DNA from: Thermofilum sp.
GTDB taxonomy: Archaea; Thermoproteota; Thermoprotei; Thermofilales; Thermofilaceae
Direction: 5' to 3'
Length of the DNA: 64,000 nucleotides
Assembly (NCBI GenBank): GCA_038741495.1
Contig: JAVYKX010000004.1
Location: forward strand, 19,191-83,190
This document shows positions 14,939 to 23,349 of this stretch, piece after piece; position 1 is the stretch's first letter; the number at the start of each line of letters is the position of its first letter. The position numbers were made by a program, and so were the translations under genes. The notes beneath the pieces are model-generated. The model worked only from the letters and a program-made list of their open reading frames with translations. It ran no database searches and had not been told where the DNA came from.

Positions 14939-15739
14939 ATGAAAGTTGTTGTTACGGGTAAAGGTGGGACGGGGAAGACGAGCACCGCGGCCGCTCTCTC
15001 GCTGCAGCTAGCTGAGATGGGCTACAAGGTTCTCGCGATAGATGCAGACTCCTTTCCGAACCTCGCCAGGAGCCTCGGCCTGTCAGACGAGAACGTGACG
15101 CCGCTCACCCACAACTTAGAGCTCGTGAGGGAGCGCACGGGCGCGGCTCCTGGCGACGGGTGGGGGCTCTTCTTCTCTCTCACGCCGAAAGTAGACGACC
15201 TAGCCGAGAAGTATGGCGTGAAGGTGAGCGATAACTTGAGCCTCGTTGTCCTCGGGGGGATTGAGCAGCCGGGAGAGGGGTGCATGTGCCCTGCTGTAGC
15301 GCTCGCGAAAGCTTTCCTCAGGCATGTGCTAGCTAACCGAGGCGAGTTCGTAGTTGTTGATTCCGAAGCTGGCTTAGAGGCTTTCGGCCGGGGTCTGGTA
15401 GAGTACTTTGACCTGAATATCTGCGTGGCTGAGCCGACCGTGAAGGCTCTGGAAGCCTGCGCGAAGATCTTCGAGATGTCTGAGAAGCTCGGCGTTAGAG
15501 AGAGCATTCTTGTTGTAAACAAGGTGCGGGACCTCGCCGGGCTCGGAAGGCTCTTGGAGCGCTTCCCCGCCCAGCAGAGCTTCTTCTCGATCCGCTTCGA
15601 CTCTCTCCTCGAGAAGGTTGAGCGGGAGGGGCTCGGGATACGCGAAGCTTCTGGCGGCTTTTTCTGGAGTGACGTGAAAGTTCTCGCCAGGCACGTGGTG
15701 TCTCAGGCGAGGTGGGAGAAATGTGCGAAAGCAAGGTGA
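14939..15739 (+). CDS. cooC: CooC-type nickel-insertion ATPase
   Basis: This 266-residue MinD-family ATPase has a deviant Walker A P-loop (GKGGTGKT, residues 7-14) and the CooC nickel/zinc-binding C115-M-C117 motif in GEGCMCP. CooC dimers bind Ni and help load it into the CO dehydrogenase C-cluster. It starts 27 bases after cooS at ATG 14939; GTG 14930 is less likely. It overlaps the cooT gene by 19 bases. Confidence 0.93.
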   Translation: MKVVVTGKGGTGKTSTAAALSLQLAEMGYKVLAIDADSFPNLARSLGLSDENVTPLTHNLELVRERTGAAPGDGWGLFFSLTPKVDDLAEKYGVKVSDNLSLVVLGGIEQPGEGCMCPAVALAKAFLRHVLANRGEFVVVDSEAGLEAFGRGLVEYFDLNICVAEPTVKALEACAKIFEMSEKLGVRESILVVNKVRDLAGLGRLLERFPAQQSFFSIRFDSLLEKVEREGLGIREASGGFFWSDVKVLARHVVSQARWEKCAKAR

Positions 15740-15918
15740 TAATCCGCATAGGCAGCGATGAGAGGACGTACGAGGAGGTAGCCTACCTGGGCTTTGAAGG
15801 AGGAAGGATAACGCTCATCGACATCGAGGGAAGAAAACACGTGATCGAGGGTTTCACACGCGTAGTACGCATCGACGCCAACTTCGTGAAGCACACAGTT
15901 CAGGTGGTGCTGGAGTGA
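15721..15918 (+). CDS. cooT: CooT-like small nickel-binding protein
   Basis: The 65-residue protein matches the CooT family in length, beta-strand-rich sequence and gene position after cooC. Rhodospirillum CooT binds nickel through Cys2. Starting at ATG 15721 gives MCESK, placing a Cys at position 2, which decides this start over the GTG at 15712. It overlaps cooC upstream and its TGA overlaps the GTG of the next gene. It probably delivers nickel to CooS, alongside CooC. Confidence 0.75.
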   Translation: MCESKVIIRIGSDERTYEEVAYLGFEGGRITLIDIEGRKHVIEGFTRVVRIDANFVKHTVQVVLE

Positions 15919-17651
15919 GCGCAGCAGTGGCTCTCGAATACTATGTAGCGGCGATCGCCGCTCAACCGCTGGTCGGCCTTCTCGTCTACCCTCTCCAGAG
16001 GTTCTCGCACCGCCTAGCGAGGGCGCTTCCCGTCGCGAGCTCAGCTGCGCTGCTCGCTATTCTGCTGCTGGGCGTTCAAGGCGGTACTCGGGGCGTGATC
16101 CCCTTAGTCAAGCTCGACCCTCTCTCTCAGATCTTCTCGCTCATGATAGCGCTCATAGGTTTTCTCTGCATGCTCTACTCCTACGAGTACATGGCTCGCG
16201 ACCCCTCGCCAGGAAGGTACTACTTCTGGATGCTCACCTTCCTCTCATCGATGCTGCTGCTCGTAATCGCTGATTCGGTGCTCCTGTTCCTGCTCGCGTG
16301 GGAGCTTACGAGCCTGTGCTCGTTCAGCTTGATTTCCCACTGGAACTTCAGGAGAGAGAGCCTAGCAGGAGCTTTCAAGGCGTTAGCTGTAACCGAGCTA
16401 GGCAGCTCACTCGTACTACTTGGTTTCGTGCTGTCTGGGGGCATAACGCTGAGCAGCGCGCTCGAGCGGGCGGGGGCTGCTGCGCAAACCCTTCTCGTTC
16501 TAGGCGCTCTCGCGAAGTCGGCACAGTACCCGTTTCTCATCTGGCTGCCTGACGCGATGGAGGCTCCTACTCCAGTCAGCGCGTACCTGCACGCAGCGGC
16601 TATGGTGAAAGCTGGGCTGTACCTCCTCGCTAGGCTTTCGGCATCGATGCAGGCGCCCGTCGCCTGGCTCACGGTGGTTATCGGCTGTGTCTCTATGCTG
16701 GCTGGAAGCTTTCTCATGCTCTTCCCCAACGATGTCAAAAGAGTGCTCGCCTACAGCACTATCTCGCACCTCGGTCTTCTAACATCCACGGTCCCTACAG
16801 CGGGCTTAGTGCCTACTCTCGTGCATTTCGTGAACCACGCTGTCGCTAAAGCGCTCCTCTTCCTCACTGCAGGAGCGGTAGAGCACGAGACGGGGAAGAG
16901 GAGCTTAACCGAGCTCGGAGGGCTGGCAGCGGGGATGCCCATTACTGCTGCCTGCTTCACTGCCGGCTTCCTGTCGCTCGCGGGGATCCCTCTCTTCGGA
17001 GGTTTCGTGAGCAAGTGGCTGGTTCTCTACAGCGCTATCGCCAGCGGGGGCCTTGGGTGGCTGCTTCTCGTATCGCTGCTTGCCTCCACTGTCTTCGCGT
17101 TCATGGGGTTAGCGAGGGTTGCCGGGGGAGTCTTTTTCGGCTCACCGGTAGAGGGGGAGAAGGCTAGAGAACCCGGGATTCCCATGTCGATACCTATGCT
17201 TGTGCTCGCCGCTGGTACTGTTCTCCTCGGAGTTTACCCAGCGCCTCTCATCGACTGGGCTGCGTTGGCTGCTGGAAAAGCACCGCCGCAAGGGACCTCG
17301 GTCCCCGCCCTGCCCTCGGGAGCTGTGGGCGCTGCCGTAGCTGCTCTCCTCCTTGGAGCGGTTGCCATTGGAGCTGTTGCATTCTTCGTCTCAAGAGGAC
17401 TGCGTCCCGCAGCAGTCTACGTGTGCGGTGAGGACCCGGCTGAAGCGAGAACCTCAGGAGTCCACCTCTTCTCAGACCTCTTCAGAGCGTCGCGGAAGTA
17501 CTTGTTCCTCGCCGACCCGGATGCGTGGGTAGTTCCGCTGGCTAAAAGCTTGCACACTATTCTGGAGAGAAAGCTTACGTCGAGGAAGTTCTGCATCGCA
17601 GCTACCATCTCGCTCATACTACTCATCGCTCTATCCTTCGCGGTGAGGTGA
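15915..17651 (+). CDS. Membrane hydrogenase antiporter-like subunit (CooM/EchA/NuoL family)
   Basis: This 578-residue protein has about 14-15 membrane helices and matches the proton- or sodium-translocating NuoL/EchA/MbhH family. Key motifs are the helix-5 glutamate in LLAWELTSL, the lysine and histidine segments AKSAQYPFLIWLPDAMEAPTPVSAYLHAAAMVKAG, and GIPLFGGFVSK. It likely pumps ions when electrons flow to the NiFe centre. It is much shorter than bacterial CooM, lacking the fused extra domain. It overlaps cooT by 4 bases and the next subunit by 4. Confidence 0.9.
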   Translation: MSAAVALEYYVAAIAAQPLVGLLVYPLQRFSHRLARALPVASSAALLAILLLGVQGGTRGVIPLVKLDPLSQIFSLMIALIGFLCMLYSYEYMARDPSPGRYYFWMLTFLSSMLLLVIADSVLLFLLAWELTSLCSFSLISHWNFRRESLAGAFKALAVTELGSSLVLLGFVLSGGITLSSALERAGAAAQTLLVLGALAKSAQYPFLIWLPDAMEAPTPVSAYLHAAAMVKAGLYLLARLSASMQAPVAWLTVVIGCVSMLAGSFLMLFPNDVKRVLAYSTISHLGLLTSTVPTAGLVPTLVHFVNHAVAKALLFLTAGAVEHETGKRSLTELGGLAAGMPITAACFTAGFLSLAGIPLFGGFVSKWLVLYSAIASGGLGWLLLVSLLASTVFAFMGLARVAGGVFFGSPVEGEKAREPGIPMSIPMLVLAAGTVLLGVYPAPLIDWAALAAGKAPPQGTSVPALPSGAVGAAVAALLLGAVAIGAVAFFVSRGLRPAAVYVCGEDPAEARTSGVHLFSDLFRASRKYLFLADPDAWVVPLAKSLHTILERKLTSRKFCIAATISLILLIALSFAVR

Positions 17652-18073
17652 GGGGCATGGAAGCTCGGGAAGTTCTCCGCAGCCTTGAGGCTGAAGGAGT
17701 CCTAAGCGGTCTTAGGCAGCTCCGGTCGAGACGCTGGAGCGCTGCAGTAGAACCCGGGAACATCAGGCGTCTAGCTGAGCGCATGGGATCCCTGAAGGCT
17801 CACTTCTCAGCACTCACGTGCATCGACTTGGGCGACAGGTTTGAGCTGATCTACCACTTTGACCTCGAGGGAGAGCTGGTCAACGTGTCCACGCTGGTTC
17901 CTAAAGCTCTGCCGGCTTTACCCTCTATCGCGGATATTCACCCTCCGGCTGACTTCTACGAGAGAGAGGTGGCAGAAATGTTCGGTGTGAAGTTCGAGGG
18001 GGCGCCGCGGTCTGGGAGGCTTCTCCTGCCCGAGGATTGGCCTCCCGGAGAGTACCCGCTGAGGAGGTGGTAG
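17648..18073 (+). CDS. cooU: Hydrogenase 30-kDa-type subunit (CooU/EchD/NuoC family)
   Basis: The 141-residue protein has the NuoC fold signature in its second half: FELIYHFDLEGELVNVSTLVPKALPALPSI, then HPPADFYEREVAEMFGVKFEG and a C-terminal PPGEYPLRRW. This subunit links the large and small hydrogenase subunits on the cytoplasmic side. Two starts are possible: GTG 17648, overlapping the previous stop as GTGA, or ATG 17657. The large subunit follows after 2 bases. Confidence 0.85.
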   Translation: MRGMEAREVLRSLEAEGVLSGLRQLRSRRWSAAVEPGNIRRLAERMGSLKAHFSALTCIDLGDRFELIYHFDLEGELVNVSTLVPKALPALPSIADIHPPADFYEREVAEMFGVKFEGAPRSGRLLLPEDWPPGEYPLRRW

Positions 18074-18075
18074 GT

Positions 18076-19158
18076 GTGGCTGCCGCGATCCGCGTACCTT
18101 TCGGTCCTTACCACCTAGCGCTCGAGGAGCCTTTCAGGGTGGATATCGAGGCTGAGGGGGAGAGGGTGAGGGAAGCCGTAGTAAGGATAGGGTACGTCCA
18201 TAGGGGGATCGAGTGGCTGCTTCAGAGGAAAAGGTGGTTCGAGGGCTTGAGGATAGTGGAGAGAGTTTGCTCCATATGCACGCAGGCTCACAGCCAGTGC
18301 TTCGCCCAGGGTGTGGAGGAGCTAGCCGGCGTTGAGGTGCCGGAGAAGGCGAAGTGGATCCGGATAGTGGTCGCGGAGCTTAACAGGATAGAGAGCCACC
18401 TTCTCGCGCTGGGCGTTCTCGCGCACAAAGCAGGCTTCAGCACGCTCTTCATGTACACTTGGTACGCGAGGGAAAGCATTATGGACGCTCTCGAAATGCT
18501 CACCGGGAACAGGGTTCAGTACGCGATTAACGTGCTGGGCGGGGTCAGGAGGGATGTAGACGGGAGTGTGAAAGCCGCTGTTGAGGGGAAGCTTCACGAG
18601 GCTTTAAGGCTCCTCGACCGCTTCAGGAGAGTTTTCCTCGAGGATAGGTCACTGAAGTCGAGGCTGGCGGGCGTGGGCACCTTGAGCAGGGAGGATGCGG
18701 TGAAGTTCTCTGTGGTGGGGCCTGTCCTCAGAGCTTCAGGAGTTGAATGGGATCTCAGGAGGAAGGACCCGTACCTGGCTTACGACCAATTAGAGTTTAA
18801 CGTCGTCGTGAGAGATGAGGGCGACACCTACGCGAGGACAGCGGTGAGGCTCGAGGAAGTTTACGAGTCCGCGAAGATCATCCGCCAAGCTCTGCGCGAG
18901 ATGCCTGAAGGGCCTTTATCGGTCCCCGTGGAGCGTGTTCCTCCCGGCTCGGTAGTGAGCAGGGTGGAGGCGCCGCGGGGAGAACTGCTCTACTGCATTG
19001 TCAGCGACGGCGGGGATACTCCTTCTCGCGTGAAGATACGCACTCCCACTTTACCCAACGTCAGAGTCCTCGAGCACATTCTCGTAGGCTGCCAGGTTGC
19101 TGACGTACCGATAATCATCGGGAGCATTGACCCGTGCATATCTTGCGAGGATAGGTGA
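18076..19158 (+). CDS. cooH: Group 4 [NiFe]-hydrogenase large subunit (CooH/EchE family)
   Basis: The catalytic subunit (360 residues) carries both Ni-binding pairs, C65-x2-C68 in ERVCSICTQAHS and C354-x2-C357 in DPCISCEDR. So it is a true hydrogenase, not a Nuo-like homologue that has lost nickel. The protein ends three residues after the last Cys. Like EchE and CooH, it would need no C-terminal peptide cleavage by an endopeptidase. It reduces protons with electrons from CO. GTG 18076 follows directly after the cooU stop; GTG 18067 is possible. Confidence 0.95.
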   Translation: MAAAIRVPFGPYHLALEEPFRVDIEAEGERVREAVVRIGYVHRGIEWLLQRKRWFEGLRIVERVCSICTQAHSQCFAQGVEELAGVEVPEKAKWIRIVVAELNRIESHLLALGVLAHKAGFSTLFMYTWYARESIMDALEMLTGNRVQYAINVLGGVRRDVDGSVKAAVEGKLHEALRLLDRFRRVFLEDRSLKSRLAGVGTLSREDAVKFSVVGPVLRASGVEWDLRRKDPYLAYDQLEFNVVVRDEGDTYARTAVRLEEVYESAKIIRQALREMPEGPLSVPVERVPPGSVVSRVEAPRGELLYCIVSDGGDTPSRVKIRTPTLPNVRVLEHILVGCQVADVPIIIGSIDPCISCEDR

Positions 19159-19724
19159 TGAGCATGGCGGAGCTGTTTCTCCTGCTAGCCTCGTTGGCCG
19201 CGGGGGTGCTTCTCATAGCTCAGCGCCGCGCCGAGTGGTTCCTCGTGTTCGCATGGCTCTCGTACCTACCTTTAGCTTTTCTCTCGCAGGCGAGGTCACT
19301 CGACGCACGCCTGCTGGCAGCCTCTCTAGGGTATCTAGCCAGCGCTACGATCTTGGTTCTCTCGCTCTCAAGCGCGCTGGGTCGAGATGTCCGCAGCCTG
19401 CGGGGAGCCGTCGGCAAGTACTCGCTGGAGGGGTGGCTTCTAGCCTTCCACATGCTTGCACTGGCCGCGCTACCACCTTTCGCTAACTTCACCTGGCTTG
19501 AGAGCTTAGCGAGGACCGCGCCGGAAATTGCTTCAGCGCTGGCAGCAGTGAGGGTCTCGTGGCTTCTCGGCTTCTCCCGCTTAGCGGTGGAAGCGATGTT
19601 TGCTCCTCCCGAGGGCGGTGGAAAGCTGCGTACGAGAGTCTGGCCGCTAGAGCTCTTCCTGTTCGTTCTTCTCACCGCAGCTTCCCTAGCTCTGCTGGTA
19701 GAGGAGTTGGGGGGTGGTGCGTGA
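19158..19724 (+). CDS. Additional membrane subunit of the hydrogenase, NuoN/HyfE-like fragment
   Basis: This 188-residue protein has about six membrane segments and sits inside the hydrogenase operon, overlapping both neighbours by 1 base. I do not recognise a named family with certainty. A stretch around residues 95-110 (LALAALPPFANFTWLES) resembles the conserved G-x-PP-x-x-GF helix of MrpD/NuoN antiporter-like subunits. It may thus be a half-size antiporter-like or HyfE-like module. It would be part of the ion-translocating arm. Its presence distinguishes this complex from the six-subunit Ech type. Confidence 0.65.
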   Translation: MSMAELFLLLASLAAGVLLIAQRRAEWFLVFAWLSYLPLAFLSQARSLDARLLAASLGYLASATILVLSLSSALGRDVRSLRGAVGKYSLEGWLLAFHMLALAALPPFANFTWLESLARTAPEIASALAAVRVSWLLGFSRLAVEAMFAPPEGGGKLRTRVWPLELFLFVLLTAASLALLVEELGGGA

Positions 19725-20143
19725 TGAGGGGGTATGTTCTGAGGAGAAGCATCTGGGTGTACCACTTGAATACGGGTGCCTGTAACGGCTGCGATATAGA
19801 GGCTATCGCTGCGCTGGCTCCCCGTTACGATGTTGAGCGCTTCGGCGTAAAGCTCGTCGGGTCTCCGAGGCACGCTGACGTCCTCCTAGTAACGGGGCCC
19901 CTCACGAGGCAAGCGCTCTCGAGAGTGAAGAGGGTGTACGACATGGTTCCAGAGCCTAAAGTGGTTGTAGCCGTAGGTACTTGCGCGTGCGATGGCGGAG
20001 TATTCAAGGAGAGCCCCATGGTGTGCTCCCCCCTTGAGAGGTTTTTACCCGTGGATGTGCGCGTCTACGGCTGCCCTCCAAGGCCCCATAACATACTGAG
20101 GGGGGTGCTGGAGGCAGCGGAAATCTTATCGAGGAAGAGGTGA
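19724..20143 (+). CDS. cooL: Hydrogenase small subunit (CooL/EchC/NuoB family)
   Basis: This 139-residue protein carries the four Cys that bind the proximal [4Fe-4S] cluster: C20-x2-C23 in GACNGCDIE, C87 in GTCACDGG and C117 in YGCPPRP. It passes electrons from the ferredoxin subunit to the NiFe site. ATG 19724 overlaps the preceding TGA (TGATG). A longer reading from 19559 merely shadows the previous gene. Confidence 0.93.
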   Translation: MRGYVLRRSIWVYHLNTGACNGCDIEAIAALAPRYDVERFGVKLVGSPRHADVLLVTGPLTRQALSRVKRVYDMVPEPKVVVAVGTCACDGGVFKESPMVCSPLERFLPVDVRVYGCPPRPHNILRGVLEAAEILSRKR

Positions 20144-21072
20144 GTGCGATGGCTCTGCAAGGTGGGGTTTACCAAGCTCTGCTCACAGCTCTCCTGTTTA
20201 TTTACGTATTCTTTGCTGCCGTGCTAGTCGCGGGCGTTAGGAGGAAGCTGCGCGCCCGGCTGCAGGGGCGTGTGGGCCCGCCGGTCTGGCAACCTATCCT
20301 AGATTTCCTGAAGCTGCTGTTCAAGAAGCCCACCGCTCCCTCTCTCGCTAACCCGGTCTACGTGAGCGCAGCGGTTATCGCGCTTCTGGCATCGCTCGCG
20401 GCAGCAGCTCTCGTGCCTTTCACTCGGCAGCACCCCCTGTGTTTCGCCGGCGACATTGTAGCGTTCTTCATCCTTCTGTTCGCTGGTGAGGCAGTGCTAG
20501 TGGTGGGTGGCTTAGCCTCAGGGAACCCCTACTCCTGGCTCAGCGGCATGAGGGCAATGCTCATCATGATGGTGAGGGAGCTTCTGCTGGCAGGCGCTCT
20601 CCTTCTCCTCTACGCTAGCACCCAGAAGTTATCACTGGTGGAAGCTCTACCTGCTGTTCCTCCAGCTGTAGCCGTGCCCCTCGCTCTCTTCTTCGTAGCT
20701 TTCGCACTGGTTCTCTCTATGTCAACGCTCTTCTCAGCTCCCGTCGCGGAGACCGAGGTTCTCGAGGGGTACTTCATCGAGTACAGTGGCCCCTTGCTCG
20801 CGATGGCAGAGCTCTCCCACTGGCTGCTAGCTTACGCGCCGCTCGCGCTAGCATCTTCCCTTTTCCTTGCAGCGGCAGGAGCGCTCGGGCTCAGCTGGCT
20901 CGCTGCAGCCGCGCACCTACTGATGCTCGCGGCTTTCTCCGCAGTTCTAGCTGTGCTTGACGCTGCTTTCGCAAGATTACGTATCTGGGGGGCGATGAAG
21001 CTCGCAGCTGCGCTTCTCGGAGCCTTGCTCGCGCTGGGGGCAGCCCTACTGGCTTTAAAGGTGGGAGCATGA
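20140..21072 (+). CDS. cooK: Hydrogenase membrane anchor subunit (CooK/EchB/NuoH family)
   Basis: The 310-residue protein has about eight membrane helices and the NuoH signatures RLQGRVGPPVWQPILDFLKL near the N terminus and ETEVLEGYFIEYSGP in the middle. It anchors the soluble arm to the membrane and couples electron transfer to ion movement. It starts with GTG 20140, overlapping the previous stop by 4 bases, or ATG 20149. Its stop overlaps the ATG of the next gene (ATGA). Confidence 0.93.
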   Translation: MSAMALQGGVYQALLTALLFIYVFFAAVLVAGVRRKLRARLQGRVGPPVWQPILDFLKLLFKKPTAPSLANPVYVSAAVIALLASLAAAALVPFTRQHPLCFAGDIVAFFILLFAGEAVLVVGGLASGNPYSWLSGMRAMLIMMVRELLLAGALLLLYASTQKLSLVEALPAVPPAVAVPLALFFVAFALVLSMSTLFSAPVAETEVLEGYFIEYSGPLLAMAELSHWLLAYAPLALASSLFLAAAGALGLSWLAAAAHLLMLAAFSAVLAVLDAAFARLRIWGAMKLAAALLGALLALGAALLALKVGA

Positions 21073-21569
21073 GCATAGCTGCTGAAGCTCTTAGGAGGCT
21101 TTTGAAAGGGCCGTGGACCCTAAAGTACCCGCTAGAGCCAGCCGAAGCTCCGGAAGGGTACAGGGGAAGGTTGTTCATTGATTCGAGTGTGTGCAGAGGG
21201 TGCGGTGTCTGCGCGCGTGTATGTCCCTCTAAAGCGGTGGAGCTGGTGGAGGGGGATGCCGAGATCATTGTGCGCGTTTACCACGATAAGTGCATTAGGT
21301 GCGGCGAGTGCGTGGAGAAGTGCCCTTACAGAGCTCTCTCCTTTTCGAGAGAGTTTGAGCACACTTCGAGGACTTCCCTCACAGTTATGGCGGAGGCGAG
21401 GATCCCCGCGGTGAGGTGCGGTGCGTGCGGCAGGCTCTTCATCTCTGAGAGGCTAGGAGTGGACATCGCCGGCTCCAGTCGCCGCGAGCTACCTTACCTC
21501 ACCCAGCTGTGCCCTGACTGCCGAGCTCGGGTAGCAGCCAGCGCAACAGCCTCCAGGAAGATCACCTAA
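21069..21569 (+). CDS. cooX: Ferredoxin-like hydrogenase subunit with extra C-terminal Cys pairs (CooX/EchF/NuoI family)
   Basis: This 166-residue last gene of the operon has two classical [4Fe-4S] motifs, CRGCGVCARVCP and CIRCGECVEKCP, as in NuoI/EchF. Beyond the usual end, a C-terminal extension has RCGACGRL and LCPDCRAR, two CxxC pairs that look like a zinc ribbon or another metal site. It should receive electrons from CooF. A short T-rich stretch follows at about 21575-21590, probably the end of the transcript. Confidence 0.9.
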   Translation: MSIAAEALRRLLKGPWTLKYPLEPAEAPEGYRGRLFIDSSVCRGCGVCARVCPSKAVELVEGDAEIIVRVYHDKCIRCGECVEKCPYRALSFSREFEHTSRTSLTVMAEARIPAVRCGACGRLFISERLGVDIAGSSRRELPYLTQLCPDCRARVAASATASRKIT

Positions 21570-21624
21570 AGGGGTCTTCTTTACCGTTTCATCCCGAACC
21601 GCGGGTTAGAACCGGCGAGCGTTG

Positions 21625-21662
21625 CGCACAAATGTTTAAACTGCAGCGGGAATTTGTCCCTT
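21625..21662 (+). promoter_or_regulatory. Promoter of the translin-family gene
   Basis: The element aatgtttaaactg (about 21631-21643) is TATA-like and lies about 25 bases before the ATG at 21663. This implies a leaderless mRNA separate from the hydrogenase operon. Confidence 0.5.
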
Positions 21663-22274
21663 ATGCTCAACACCGAGAAGCTGTTCGGCGAGCTGAGGGA
21701 GTACGAGGCCGTTAAGGACGAGGTTTCCCAGCTGTCCTTGAGGGTGACAAGGCTGAGCAAGTCAGCTATCTACGCCGCTATAAGAGGTGATTGGCCGGCT
21801 GCCGAGGAGAGCTTCCGGAAAGTGGAGAGCGAGGCGGCGAAGCTCAGGGACACTGTGCTTAAGTGGCCGATGTTCTACGGGACAGGGGCTCACGGCCTGC
21901 AGGAGTACGTGGAGGCTGCTGTCGTGTACTACTTCCTCAAGGAGGGCAGGATCCCGCAGAGAGAGGAGCTCGGGGTAGACGTGTACACGTACCTTATGGG
22001 CGTTGGGGACGCTGCCGGAGAGCTCAGCAGGAAAGCGACCGAGGAGCTCTTGAAAGGCGGTGTTGAAGCTGCGCAGAAGCTCCGGGAGGCTGTCGAGCAG
22101 CTCTACCTGAGCATGCTGTCTCTCGAGCCCAGGGACTACGATCTGAGGAGGAAGACAGACTACGTTGCCAGCCAGGCGGGCTGGATCACCGAGAAGCTCT
22201 TCTACGCTATCACCTGCCGCTCCCTCACCGCGCGAGAGCCTGGAGAGCAGGGGGCTGGAGGTTCTACAACCTGA
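21663..22274 (+). CDS. Translin-family RNA-binding protein
   Basis: The all-helical protein of about 203 residues matches archaeal translin homologues, with paired helices LSKSAIYAAIRGDWPAAEESFRKVE, a middle VEAAVVYYFLKEGRIP segment and GVGDAAGELSRKATE. Translins form octamers that bind single-stranded RNA or DNA, and some have RNase activity. The role in this organism is unknown. The gene converges with the alcohol dehydrogenase gene, overlapping its 3' end by 11 bases. ATG 21663 is favoured by the promoter; TTG 21654 is less likely. Confidence 0.75.
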   Translation: MLNTEKLFGELREYEAVKDEVSQLSLRVTRLSKSAIYAAIRGDWPAAEESFRKVESEAAKLRDTVLKWPMFYGTGAHGLQEYVEAAVVYYFLKEGRIPQREELGVDVYTYLMGVGDAAGELSRKATEELLKGGVEAAQKLREAVEQLYLSMLSLEPRDYDLRRKTDYVASQAGWITEKLFYAITCRSLTAREPGEQGAGGSTT

Positions 22275-23253
22275 CGACGACCTTTACCTCTTCTCTCTTC
22301 AGCGACCTTTCCAGGGCCTCCCCAGCCCTCTCCACCCCCTCGAGAACGCTGGTAACCACGGGCTTAACCAGCCCCCTCTTCAGGAGGCTAATCGCCTCCC
22401 TGAACTCTTTGAAGGTGCCGCACCTCGTCCCCACGATCCTTAGCTCTTTGACGACAGCCCATGTGAGGTTCACCGTAGACGGAGAGCCGGGCGTCGACTT
22501 CAAGTGCACTACGCCCCGGGGCCTCGCCAGCCTGACTGCCATGTCGAGGGCTGCGGGGTCCCCGCTAACCTCGAAGACTGCATCGAAGCCCTGGCCCTCC
22601 TCCGTCTTCCCCCTCGCGAACTCCTCGGCTTCGCGCGGTGAAAGCACTTCGATGCCCAGGCTCTCGAGGTGCTTTCTCTTCGGGCTACCCTCCCTGACGA
22701 TAGCCACGGGCTCCGCGCCCGCAAGCCTGAGCACCTGAGCCGTCAGCACGGCCAGGTTCCCAGACCCTATCACCGCGCACTTGCTCCCGGGCGGTAGAGG
22801 GATCTGCGAGAGCGCGTTCAGCACAGCTGCGATCGGCTCTACTTCCGTCGCCACCACCGGGTCGATCCCGTCGACAAGGTGCAGCGAGCTGGCGGGAGCG
22901 GTGAAGTACTCCGCAAGCCCTCCGTCGAAGTCGATGCCCAGTGTCTTCTTGCGCGGGCAGTGAGTGTACAGGCCCGCTCTGCAGAACCTACACTCCCAGC
23001 ACGGGAAGTTGATCTCCGGTACGACGAGCCTGCCCACCAGCTCCTCGGGCCCTTCCTCGACGATGCCCGCAACTTCGTGTCCCGGCACGAGCGGCGCTTT
23101 AAAGAGCGGGTAGGTCCCAGTGTAGAAGGCCTTATCCGTCCCGCAGATACCTACTGCCACGCTCCTGACAAGTGCCCAGCCGGCCGGAGGAGCAGGCTTC
23201 TCAACCTCCTCCACTACGAGCTTTCGCGGAGCGTAAAGCCTCGCGGCTTTCAC
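22264..23253 (-). CDS. Zinc-dependent medium-chain alcohol/polyol dehydrogenase
   Basis: The 329-residue MDR-family protein has the catalytic zinc site GICGTDK and GHEVAGIVEEG, and the structural zinc loop CWECRFCRAGLYTHC. Its nucleotide-binding loop is VIGSGNLAVL instead of the classical GxGxxG. The family includes glucose, sorbitol and threonine dehydrogenases; the substrate cannot be assigned. The layout resembles archaeal glucose dehydrogenase or alcohol dehydrogenases that act on sugars. The neighbouring epimerase hints at a sugar substrate. The start is GTG 23253. Confidence 0.8.
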   Translation of the reverse strand: MKAARLYAPRKLVVEEVEKPAPPAGWALVRSVAVGICGTDKAFYTGTYPLFKAPLVPGHEVAGIVEEGPEELVGRLVVPEINFPCWECRFCRAGLYTHCPRKKTLGIDFDGGLAEYFTAPASSLHLVDGIDPVVATEVEPIAAVLNALSQIPLPPGSKCAVIGSGNLAVLTAQVLRLAGAEPVAIVREGSPKRKHLESLGIEVLSPREAEEFARGKTEEGQGFDAVFEVSGDPAALDMAVRLARPRGVVHLKSTPGSPSTVNLTWAVVKELRIVGTRCGTFKEFREAISLLKRGLVKPVVTSVLEGVERAGEALERSLKREEVKVVVRL

Positions 23254-23349
23254 GGGTAGCTAGCCTGCCTAAGGGCTTAGAAAACCTTCCGGCTGCGGCG
23301 GAGCAGCATAGAATCCCCGGCGAAGATGCTGCTTCTCTGCAAGCCCCGC

